Origin: Aquipseudomonas ullengensis
GTDB taxonomy: Bacteria; Pseudomonadota; Gammaproteobacteria; Pseudomonadales; Pseudomonadaceae
Direction of reading: 5' to 3'
Assembly (NCBI RefSeq): GCF_014174475.1
Contig: NZ_JACJUD010000007.1
Coordinates: forward strand, 1-64,000
DNA: 64,000 nt
The translations under genes were made by a program, and so were the position numbers. This document shows, in pieces, positions 1 to 6,152 of this stretch. Positions within the stretch are counted from its first letter, which is position 1. Every line of letters starts with the position of its first letter. Below the pieces are notes generated by a model. The model was not told the origin of the DNA and searched no databases. It saw nothing but the letters and a program-made list of their open reading frames with translations.

Positions 1-98
1 CGAAGGATTACAGTTCCGTCCTTACGAACGCCACCCCAAGACCAGCGGGAGTTCTTAAGTGGTGCGCCAATTTTCTCAAAGAAACTTGTGAGGCTCAC
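1..98 (-). CDS. partial gene-cassette protein, unknown function
   Basis: Only the first 32 codons lie in the window; the gene runs off the left edge. It starts with GTG, preceded by the ribosome binding site AGAAGGAG seven bases upstream, and directly follows an attC recombination point, so it is the gene of the next cassette. The readable protein begins VSLTSFFEKIGAPLKNSRWS and continues WGVRKDGTVIL. That FFEKIGAPLKNSRWSWG start looks like a family I have seen as unnamed proteins in many bacteria, but I cannot assign a function. The next bases leftward would show the rest of the cassette. Confidence 0.6.
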   Translation of the reverse strand, partial: MSLTSFFEKIGAPLKNSRWSWGGVRKDGTVIL

Positions 99-116
99 GA
101 AAATACTCCTTCTGTA

Positions 117-192
117 ACCTAACGTTTGGCTAAGGGGCCGGCTTCGCCGGTCCCGAGTGAGCGAAGCGAACGACTTGAGCCAATTGTTAGAT
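117..192 (-). repeat. integron attC site 1
   Basis: A 76 bp imperfect palindrome. On the minus strand it opens with R'' (ATCTAAC), continues with TGGCTCAAGTCG, has a central stem CCGGCGAAGCCGG, and closes with AGCCAAACGTTAGGT, whose GTTAGGT fits the R' consensus GTTRRRY. Boxes TTCAAG/CTCAAG-like (L'') and TTAGCC-like (L') lie inside. This orientation matches all cassette genes being leftward. Family knowledge: recombination occurs between G and T of R'. Confidence 0.9.
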
Positions 193-343
193 TGCCCAGT
201 CGGACACCGGAAATGATGCCAGCGCCGAGCTTAACCGGCGGTGCGCACGGCGTGTCGGAATTGGCCCGGAAAGTTATTTGTGATGTGCACATTTTTTGAA
301 AGCAACTCCTTTGCTGACCACAAATGACGGCCTCAACTACCAA
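119..343 (-). CDS. possible short cassette ORF (doubtful)
   Basis: This cassette between attC sites 1 and 2 is only about 310 bp and carries no convincing gene. One open frame starts with TTG at 343 or, more plausibly, ATG at 292 behind AAAGGAG (13 bases away, longer than ideal). It runs right through the attC site and stops at TAG inside R'. The last 20 or so residues are therefore translated attC sequence, which any open frame here would share. No domain, signal peptide or membrane segment was recognised. The cassette may be non-coding; noncoding cassettes are known in chromosomal integrons. Confidence 0.25.
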   Translation of the reverse strand: MVVEAVICGQQRSCFQKMCTSQITFRANSDTPCAPPVKLGAGIISGVRLGNLTIGSSRSLRSLGTGEAGPLAKR

Positions 344-426
344 GCAACCATTCGATTCAGGAGCACCGCGACGATGCGGTGATTATGTTTCCTGGCTCGG
401 TGTTGAATAACCAATATTGCCCTTGC

Positions 427-502
427 GCCTAACGATTAAGCTAAGGGGCCGGCTTTGCCGGTCCCAGCGAGTGAAACGAGCGATTTGAGCGCATTGTTAG
501 AA
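427..502 (-). repeat. integron attC site 2
   Basis: A 76 bp palindromic site with R' GTTAGGC (minus strand, at 433-427) and R'' TTCTAAC (502-496). It is the most divergent of the five: CGATTAAGC replaces CGTTTGGCT next to R', and the stem loop reads GGCTTTGCCGG. This suggests its cassette has a different history from its neighbours. Confidence 0.88.
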
Positions 503-506
503 GCCG

Positions 507-839
507 TCACGCGCCAGCTCCCTGATTGAGTATTGGTAAGTACACAGCGACAACGCCCACTGAAAAAACTAAAGCTAAACCAAGAACACCAATTAAGCAT
601 GAGGAGAGTGCGCCATGCTTGGGTAATGGCCATTTATACCAGGAGTAAATAACAGCTATCGGTAGTAGCCATAGCGCATGATGGTAGTAAATAAAGAAGG
701 TGGTCAGTGTGGGTAACTCAGAATTAAAACCCTCAAACACTGCGCGAAATTGAGGCGTTATCAAGGCTGGCCCAATGGCAGCTATTAATGCGCTTAACAG
801 TCCTGCGGCGAGGGCGATTTTTTCGAGAGTTGTCCGCAT
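507..839 (-). CDS. cassette-encoded small membrane protein
   Basis: A 110-residue protein with three likely membrane helices (about residues 8-27, 46-66 and 79-102). A polar segment after the first helix carries QFRAVFEGFNSELPTLT, resembling a short FxGFxxELPxxT motif I associate with small unnamed membrane proteins. The ATG is preceded by GCAGGAATTT, a good ribosome binding site, close to the R' end of attC site 3, as expected for a cassette gene. The stop lies just outside attC site 2. Function unknown. Its base composition is AT-richer than the flanking chromosome. Confidence 0.75.
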   Translation of the reverse strand: MRTTLEKIALAAGLLSALIAAIGPALITPQFRAVFEGFNSELPTLTTFFIYYHHALWLLPIAVIYSWYKWPLPKHGALSSCLIGVLGLALVFSVGVVAVYLPILNQGAGA

Positions 840-853
840 AAATTCCTGCAGGT

Positions 854-930
854 TTCTAACGTTTGGCTAAGGGGCGGGCTTTAGCCCGTCCCGAGTGAGC
901 GCAGCGAACGACTTGAACCACTAGTTAGAG
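854..930 (-). repeat. integron attC site 3
   Basis: A palindromic site with R' GTTAGAA (860-854) and R'' CTCTAAC (930-924). The central stem is GGGCTAAAGCCC rather than CCGGCTAAAGCCGG; site 5 shares this stem, while sites 1, 2 and 4 have the CCGG version. The upstream cassette gene stops inside R''. Confidence 0.9.
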
Positions 931-1418
931 GTTGCACCGATATGCTCCTTGTAGCCTGCTAATGCTTTTTCCATTTCTTCATCTGTAAATCCATAGCGTT
1001 GCATTAATGGCTCTACAAAATTTTGCAGTTCTTTATCAGTGGCTTCAAAGAATAATCTTGTGCTTTCTAGCTCTTGGATAATTTCGTCATACTCATGCCT
1101 ATGCAAGGCATCTGTTCGTTCGCGAAAGAAATGGTGTGCAAGAAATGCTCTTTTATTTTTAGAGTCTTCTAGTAGTGCAATTAGGGTGTCTGGAATGTCT
1201 GTGACTGATTTCAGGTGCTTTATTAAATTACCAAGCGTTTTCTCAAAGCTGCGCTCGAAGTAAGTGTCATATTCCTCTGGAGTCCATTTCCCATTTGTTC
1301 TAGGAATTAGATCAACAAATATAAGGGCATTAGCTATGCCGTGCTCAAGAACTTGAGCAAAGTACATAGCGGCACCGTAATGGGCGCATATTTCCTTGAA
1401 GGCTTCCCCGTTATCCAT
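921..1418 (-). CDS. cassette-encoded helical protein with HEPN-like motif
   Basis: A 165-residue, mostly helical and soluble protein. Residues 88-98 read NKRAFLAHHFF and contain R90-x4-H95, which fits the Rx4-6H signature of HEPN ribonuclease and toxin domains. This is a motif match only, and the rest of the fold is unverified. The ATG lies four bases after GAGG, and that GAGG is part of the R' end of attC site 4, so the ribosome binding site belongs partly to the recombination site. The TAG stop falls inside attC site 3. No partner antitoxin gene is visible in the same cassette. Confidence 0.75.
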   Translation of the reverse strand: MDNGEAFKEICAHYGAAMYFAQVLEHGIANALIFVDLIPRTNGKWTPEEYDTYFERSFEKTLGNLIKHLKSVTDIPDTLIALLEDSKNKRAFLAHHFFRERTDALHRHEYDEIIQELESTRLFFEATDKELQNFVEPLMQRYGFTDEEMEKALAGYKEHIGATSN

Positions 1419-1423
1419 ACGGC

Positions 1424-1500
1424 CTCTAACGTTTGGTTAAGGGGCCGGCTTTAGCCGGTCCCGAGTGAGCGAAGCGAACGACTTGAACCAGTTGTTAGAA
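1424..1500 (-). repeat. integron attC site 4
   Basis: A palindromic site with R' GTTAGAG (1430-1424) and R'' TTCTAAC (1500-1494). The stem is CCGGCTAAAGCCGG. On the minus strand it reads TTCTAACAACTGGTTCAAGT then the CGAAGCGAACGA arm, nearly identical to sites 3 and 5 outside the stem. Confidence 0.9.
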
Positions 1501-1962
1501 GGCAACACACTTCTCTGCTGTTTTTGCCTTTTCTATTAAGTGGCCAATTAGATCTTCGAAGAGGCCATGACGAATGTTTCCGGCCCAGCGTTCGATTTCT
1601 TGAATTGTTTTCGGTAGCTCGCGCGCAGACTCATAGAAATTGAAGATGGCCTCTGCTTTGGTTGAGCCTAATGAGGGTATTTCTAGGCGGCACATGTTGA
1701 ATGATTCTGTTGATACAGCTGATTTTATGCGGTCAGCGATTTCCTGGATGCCCAGTGGCTCAATGAAGCTCGGCATATTTTCTGCTGAGGCCTGCGTGAT
1801 GATAGAAAGCTCAGCCGTTAAAGACTCTATATTTGAGCGGATTTCACGTAAAAGGACTGTTGAAATGTTCTTGTTGCTCCTTTTTCCTTTGGCGCTTTCA
1901 TAAGCAGCGTGAAGTCCGAAGCCTAGAAGTACACTGAGGACGGCAAGGGCAAGTTCAAACAT
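1495..1962 (-). CDS. cassette-encoded membrane-anchored helical protein
   Basis: A 155-residue protein with one N-terminal membrane helix (about residues 2-20, FELALAVLSVLLGFGLHAAY) followed by a basic stretch (KGKRSNK), which suggests an inside-facing C-terminal part. The rest is predicted helical. I chose ATG at 1962 because GGAG stands six bases before it; an in-frame TTG at 1974 overlaps that site and is less likely. The TAA stop is inside R'' of attC site 4. No family recognised. A cytoplasmic membrane tether or sensor is possible, but nothing supports a specific role. Confidence 0.72.
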   Translation of the reverse strand: MFELALAVLSVLLGFGLHAAYESAKGKRSNKNISTVLLREIRSNIESLTAELSIITQASAENMPSFIEPLGIQEIADRIKSAVSTESFNMCRLEIPSLGSTKAEAIFNFYESARELPKTIQEIERWAGNIRHGLFEDLIGHLIEKAKTAEKCVAF

Positions 1963-1980
1963 CACTATCTCCAAATTGCC

Positions 1981-2056
1981 TTCTAACGTTTGGTTAAGGG
2001 GCGGGCTTTAGCCCGTCCCAGTGAGCGAAGCGAACGATTTGAACCATTTGTTAGGC
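1981..2056 (-). repeat. integron attC site 5
   Basis: A 76 bp palindromic site with R' GTTAGAA (1987-1981) and R'' GCCTAAC (2056-2050), central stem GGGCTAAAGCCC. It ends the right-most cassette gene, whose TAA stop lies in R''. It is the last full attC before the right end of the array. Confidence 0.9.
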
Positions 2057-2437
2057 TTCTTCATAAGGCAGGTCATCTGGATCAACCCCCACATAATCTG
2101 GTTCTGGCAAAACTGGCAGACGATATGCAAGTAAGAATTTACGCCCCTCTAAAAAAGCTTTTACCACTCGGTGCATACCGTCCATCACTCGCCCGTCAGG
2201 GCAGAGAATTATTGGATAGGAAAGGTCAGTAGCTTCAATTAGACGGATGTGATCTGCAATGGATTTGCAGGTTGGTTTCTCACCTTCCAAGCTATACCAG
2301 TAGGGCTCATCTAATTCACGTATGTTATTTAGTAAATGCTCAGTAACCTCTAGGTCTTTTGTGAGGCAAATTAGATTATCAACATCCCAGGCCTGAAGCC
2401 CTTTGTTGCTGTTTCTGAGGTGGTACTGTTTTCTCAT
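2051..2437 (-). CDS. cassette-encoded ParB/sulfiredoxin-fold-like protein
   Basis: A 128-residue protein. Residues 74-100 run YPIILCPDGRVMDGMHRVVK and on into AFLEGRK, which resembles the ParB N-terminal / sulfiredoxin-like fold, where a G-x-H/R-R motif (here G87-M-H89-R90) binds nucleotide. Short stand-alone ParB-like proteins of this kind occur in cassettes and phages with unknown roles. The ATG lies seven bases from a core site GTTAGGC and lacks a clear ribosome binding site, which fits expression from a promoter in the attI region. Stop TAA is inside attC site 5. Activity is not established. Confidence 0.75.
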   Translation of the reverse strand: MRKQYHLRNSNKGLQAWDVDNLICLTKDLEVTEHLLNNIRELDEPYWYSLEGEKPTCKSIADHIRLIEATDLSYPIILCPDGRVMDGMHRVVKAFLEGRKFLLAYRLPVLPEPDYVGVDPDDLPYEEA

Positions 2438-2440
2438 AAT

Positions 2441-2505
2441 GCCTAACTATAAGTAGGCGACACATGTGGGGGTGATGTTTACCGACACTTGTGTCGCATA
2501 ACGTT
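2441..2505 (-). other. attI-like core site with adjoining inverted repeats
   Basis: A lone core GTTAGGC (2447-2441, minus strand) lies just before the right-most cassette gene, without the R''-L''-L' arms of an attC, so it is where the array meets its attI or a remnant of it. To its right are CGACACATG (2458-2466) and the near-palindrome CGACACTTGTGTCG (2483-2496). Such repeats could be integrase or other recombinase binding sites, or an insertion-sequence end. No intI follows. Confidence 0.45.
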
Positions 2506-2895
2506 CCTTGTCACGTGCCAAGCTCTTGATTCTCATGCCTGACCACGCGGCAAACCCGACATGAGCAGGACAAAAAGCGACATTGGACAAGACCAGGGTG
2601 CTGAGCGAGTCGCGCACCATTGCCTGAGAAATTACGGATAGGCGCGGGGGATGTCTAGCGGGTGTATGAACGAAGTGTCGGGGCACTTACTTGCTGTGGA
2701 TAGCTAAGACAGGGGAGAGGGCAGCAAGTGTCGTTCGGGCGGCGAGGGTTGGCTGCGTTATTGCGGGGTTGGTGTGCATATTCAGTTGGCTCGCCGTTTG
2801 ATTCGCAGTGGGCACTGGTTGGCGGCTTTTATTGAATGACGCGTAAACACGGTCTGAATACACCGGCCACGCGCAAGGCGTGGCCGGTGTGGGGA
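2448..2895. other. 448 bp gene-free junction between integron array and chromosome
   Basis: No credible gene. The open frames here (for example 2447-2686 and 2687-3160 on the minus strand) lack ribosome binding sites and recognisable products. The stretch holds four CGACAC(T/A)T-type octamers: 2458 and 2483 in one direction, and as AAGTGTCG at 2673 and 2726 in the other. The expected divergent integrase gene (about 1 kb) does not fit and no fragment was recognised. The simplest reading is a scar left by deletion of intI or by a former insertion sequence. Confidence 0.5.
2861..2889 (-). terminator. strong hairpin after the YcaC-like gene
   Basis: CACCGGCCACGC (2861-2872) pairs perfectly with GCGTGGCCGGTG (2878-2889), beginning seven bases after the stop codon of the leftward hydrolase gene. 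There is no long T run, so it may work as a Rho-assisted or mRNA-protecting hairpin rather than a classic terminator. Confidence 0.6.
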
Positions 2896-3510
2896 TTACT
2901 TCTGGCTGTAGCTCTGGATCAGGTTGGCGTAGGCGGGCAGGTGGCCGCCGAGGATGCCGCCGAAGCCTTCGATGTCGTTGCGCCAGTCGCGGTGCAGTTC
3001 GCAGCCCACGCTGAACCAGTTCATCAGTTGCGCGCCGGCCTGGCTCATGCGGTTGAGGGCGGCGTCGCGCACCACGGGGTTGAAGGTGCCCGAGGCGTCG
3101 GTGACGACGAAGACGTCGAAGCCTTCTTCGATGGCTGACAGGGTCGGGAAGGCCACGCATACGTCAGTGACCACGCCGGCGATGATCAGTTGCTTGCGCC
3201 CTGTGGCCTTGATCGCCTTGACGAAGTCCTCGTTGTCCCAGGCGTTGATCTGGCCGGGGCGGGGGATGTAGGGCGCGTCCGGGAACATGGCTTTGAGTTC
3301 CGGCACGATCGGGCCGTTGGGGCCGGTTTCGAAGCTGGTGGTGAGGATGGTCGGCAGGTTGAAGAACTTGGCGATGTCGGCCAGGGCCAGCACGTTGTTC
3401 TTGAACTCGTCGGGGCTGAAGTCGCGCACCAGTGAGAGCAGGCCGGCCTGATGGTCGACCAGCAGTACCACGGCATTGTCCTTGTCCAGGCGGTTGTATT
3501 TCTTGCTCAT
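2896..3510 (-). CDS. YcaC-family isochorismatase-like hydrolase
   Basis: A 204-residue cysteine hydrolase of the isochorismatase-like superfamily, closest in pattern to E. coli YcaC. Visible active-site elements: the Asp in VLLVDHQAG near the N-terminus, a Lys in the ATGRKQLIIAG segment, and the nucleophile Cys in VVTDVCVAFP. Length matches YcaC (about 208). I placed the start at 3510 (MSKKYNRLDKD) because CGAGGA precedes it by seven bases; an in-frame start 36 bases upstream adds residues the family lacks. It is the last gene of the leftward set 2896-7169. The natural substrate of YcaC proteins is unknown. Confidence 0.85.
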   Translation of the reverse strand: MSKKYNRLDKDNAVVLLVDHQAGLLSLVRDFSPDEFKNNVLALADIAKFFNLPTILTTSFETGPNGPIVPELKAMFPDAPYIPRPGQINAWDNEDFVKAIKATGRKQLIIAGVVTDVCVAFPTLSAIEEGFDVFVVTDASGTFNPVVRDAALNRMSQAGAQLMNWFSVGCELHRDWRNDIEGFGGILGGHLPAYANLIQSYSQK

Positions 3511-3550
3511 GTCGATGTCCTCGTGGGTGGTAAAACGCTGAAGCACTGTT

Positions 3551-5530
3551 TCAGAAGGCGAAGCAGGAGCAGCCGAACGCGCCCCAGAAACCCTGGAAGT
3601 CGCTGATCGGTACCGACGACAGGCGAGCCCGTTCGTGGCTGTGTGAGTGCACCGCGCAGGCGCCGGCGCATTGGTGCACTTGCGCTATCAGTGGCGAAGT
3701 CGGGCGCCAGTGGCCGGGCACCTTGGCCACTGGGGACCAGTCGGGCATTACCGGCACGGCGGGCGGGGCCAGCTTGTCGAAGTCGCCGCTGGCGTAGACC
3801 ACCTTGCCGCCGACCACGGTGAGCACCGACTCGATCCATTTGATGGCTTCTTCTTCAACGCTGAAGAAGTCCGCCGACAGAGCGACCAGATCGGCCAGCT
3901 GGCCGACCTTGATCTGCCCCTTCTTACCCTGCTCGCTGGAGAACCAGGCGCTGCCATGGGTGAACAGCTCCAGCGCGGTGGCGCGCGGTAGGCCTTGCGG
4001 GTACAGCTCCAGGCCGCCGACGGTGCGCCCGCTGACCATCCAGTACAGCGAGGTCCAGGGGTTGTAGCTGGACACGCGGGTGGCGTCGGTACCGGCGCCG
4101 ACTGGCACGCCTTCGGCGAGCATGCGCTGGATTGGCGGGGTCTTCTCGGCGGCCTGTTTGCCGTAGCGGTCGACGAAATATTCGCCCTGGAAGGCCATGC
4201 GGTCCTGGATGGCGATGCCGCCGCCGAGGGCGCGCACCCGCTCGATGTTCTTCGGCGTGATGGTTTCGGCGTGGTCGAAGAACCACGGCAGGCCGTTGAA
4301 GGGGATGTCGCGGTTGACCTTCTCGAACACGTCGAGCATCCGCGAGATGGATTCGTCATAAGTGGCGTGCAGACGGAACGGCCAGCGTTGCTCGACCAGG
4401 TGGCGTACCACCGGCTCCAGGTCGCTTTCCATGGTCGGTGCGAGGTCCGGGCGCGGTTCGAGGAAGTCCTCGAAGTCGGCGGCGGAGAACACCAGCATTT
4501 CGCCGGCGCCGTTGTGGCGGAAGAAGTCGTTGCCCTGGCCGTACTGCACCGAGCCGGTCCAGCGTTTGAAGTCGTCGAGTTCTTCCTTGGGCTTCTGGGT
4601 GAACAGGTTGTACGCGATGCGGATGCTCAGCTGGTCGTCCTTGGCCAGTTGCTCGATCACCTGGTAGTCGTCCGGGTAGTTCTGGTAGCCGCCACCGGCG
4701 TCGATGGCGCTGGTCACGCCCAGGCGGTTGAGCTCGCGCATGAACTGGCGGGTCGAGTTGACCTGGTATTCCAGCGGCAGCTTCGGCCCCTTGCTCAGGG
4801 TCGCGTAGAGGATCAACGCGTTGGGTCGCGCCACCAGCATGCCGGTGGGTTCACCGTTGGCATCGCGGACGATCTCGCCGCCAGGCGGGTTGGGCGTGTC
4901 CTTGGTGTAGCCAACCACGCGCAGCGCAGCGCGGTTGAGCAGGGCGCGGTCGTACAGGTGGAGGACGAACACCGGGGTGTCGGGCGCGGCCTTGTTCAGC
5001 TCGTCGAGGGTGGGCAGGCGCTTCTCGGCGAACTGGAATTCGTTCCAGCCGCCGACCACCCGTACCCACTGCGGGGTGGGCGTGCGGTCGGCTTGCTCCT
5101 TGAGCATGCGCAGGGCGTCGGCCAGCGACGGCACGCCTTCCCAGCGCAGCTCCAGGTTGTAGTTGAGGCCGCCACGGATCAGGTGCAGGTGCGAGTCGTT
5201 GAGACCGGGGATCACCGTGCGCTTGTGCAGGTCGATGACCTGGGTAGCGCTGCCGCGCAGGGCCATGGCTTCGGCATCGCTGCCGACGGCGAGGAAGCGC
5301 CCATCCTTGATCGCCACGGCGGTGGCCGTGGGCTTCTCGCGGTCGACGGTGTGCAGGCGGCCATTGAACAGGATCAGATCGGCTTTCATGTCGCTCCCCA
5401 ACGTACTGGCGTATGTGCTGCCGGTGGTGCCGGCAAAAGGTAGGGCGGACCACAAGGCGCCGGCGGCACCGAGCACAGAGCTGGTGGCGAGGAACTTGCG
5501 GCGGCTACGGTCGGTATCGTCGTTGTTCAT
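3551..5530 (-). CDS. Tat-exported amidohydrolase (YtcJ-like, amidohydrolase family 3)
   Basis: A 659-residue metal-dependent hydrolase. The N-terminus has a twin-arginine signal (SRRKFLATS then a hydrophobic stretch), so the enzyme is probably folded with its metal in the cytoplasm and exported. The mature part starts KADLILFNGRLHTVD and has the HxH metal motif in GLNDSHLHL, an HATYDES segment and VGAGTDATR near the end, typical of family 3 amidohydrolases. The last 45 residues form a Cys/His-rich tail (HQCAGACAVHSHSH, then GCSCFAF) beyond the catalytic domain. Substrate unknown. It is 40 bp upstream of the YcaC-like gene, probably one operon. Confidence 0.88.
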   Translation of the reverse strand: MNNDDTDRSRRKFLATSSVLGAAGALWSALPFAGTTGSTYASTLGSDMKADLILFNGRLHTVDREKPTATAVAIKDGRFLAVGSDAEAMALRGSATQVIDLHKRTVIPGLNDSHLHLIRGGLNYNLELRWEGVPSLADALRMLKEQADRTPTPQWVRVVGGWNEFQFAEKRLPTLDELNKAAPDTPVFVLHLYDRALLNRAALRVVGYTKDTPNPPGGEIVRDANGEPTGMLVARPNALILYATLSKGPKLPLEYQVNSTRQFMRELNRLGVTSAIDAGGGYQNYPDDYQVIEQLAKDDQLSIRIAYNLFTQKPKEELDDFKRWTGSVQYGQGNDFFRHNGAGEMLVFSAADFEDFLEPRPDLAPTMESDLEPVVRHLVEQRWPFRLHATYDESISRMLDVFEKVNRDIPFNGLPWFFDHAETITPKNIERVRALGGGIAIQDRMAFQGEYFVDRYGKQAAEKTPPIQRMLAEGVPVGAGTDATRVSSYNPWTSLYWMVSGRTVGGLELYPQGLPRATALELFTHGSAWFSSEQGKKGQIKVGQLADLVALSADFFSVEEEAIKWIESVLTVVGGKVVYASGDFDKLAPPAVPVMPDWSPVAKVPGHWRPTSPLIAQVHQCAGACAVHSHSHERARLSSVPISDFQGFWGAFGCSCFAF

Positions 5531-5545
5531 CTGTTTCTCCGGTGT

Positions 5546-6085
5546 TCAGCGGGCATTCAGCCAGTGGGCGAACAAGGCGGTGACCCGAGGCATGAACAGG
5601 TACACGACCAGCAGCACGATGCTCAGGGTGATGAGGACATTGCTCGGCAGATAACCGCCCAGCCAGGGCACCAGGGTGAACAGGGGCTGCCAGAGGTGCG
5701 GCACCAACAGGCTCAACGGCAGGATCACCAGAAAGGTGATGCAGGCCTGCTTCCAGCGCAGCGGCGGGGTAGAGGGGGTTGGGGTGAACCAGAACTCGCG
5801 GCCGACATCGACCTCGGTCTGCTCGCTCTCGACCAGCAGCGGGGTGACTTCCTCGATCAGTTGTTGGCGTTCAGCGGAGTCTAGCCAGGCCTGCAGCAGC
5901 GGCGTGCTGCTGAAACGCAGCACGCAGACAAAGTGGCGACCATCGCGGATCACGTTGACCCCCAGGTGGCCGGGATAACCCGCGGCGATCCGGGTGATGC
6001 GCCGTAGCCAGCTTTCGTAGCTGGACTCCTCACCAGGTTTGGGCTGGTGGCGTACGACCAGCGTGACCACATCATTCTCGTCCAT
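5546..6085 (-). CDS. antibiotic biosynthesis monooxygenase (ABM)-like membrane protein
   Basis: A 179-residue protein with two parts: an ABM-type ferredoxin-like domain (about residues 6-100, with VTLVVRHQPKPGEESSYESW and GYPGHLGVNVIRDG typical of the family) and a C-terminal region with two membrane helices (about 112-132 and 145-166). The ABM plus two-helix layout is known among conserved membrane proteins. ABM domains oxidise or degrade small aromatic compounds or haem in some cases, but no catalytic residue is certain here. It sits 15 bp upstream of the exported amidohydrolase gene, so co-expression is likely. Confidence 0.85.
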   Translation of the reverse strand: MDENDVVTLVVRHQPKPGEESSYESWLRRITRIAAGYPGHLGVNVIRDGRHFVCVLRFSSTPLLQAWLDSAERQQLIEEVTPLLVESEQTEVDVGREFWFTPTPSTPPLRWKQACITFLVILPLSLLVPHLWQPLFTLVPWLGGYLPSNVLITLSIVLLVVYLFMPRVTALFAHWLNAR

Positions 6086-6152
6086 AGCATCCTCGGCGGT
6101 GGGGCGGGAGCGAACTCCCGCCCAGTCTGTGGCTGGCGTGGATGGCCAGGAC

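Noticed and set aside
117..2056. CRISPR array
   Set aside because: The repeats are palindromic attC sites of about 76 bp spaced by 230-500 bp with genes between them; there are no short regular spacers or cas genes.
2448..2895. Integron integrase or its fragment
   Set aside because: No frame of suitable size or tyrosine-recombinase motif is present; the stretch is only 448 bp.
3995..5443. 482-residue open frame antisense to the amidohydrolase
   Set aside because: A mirror frame caused by high GC and biased third positions. The opposite strand encodes a clear enzyme with motifs and a ribosome binding site; this frame has neither.
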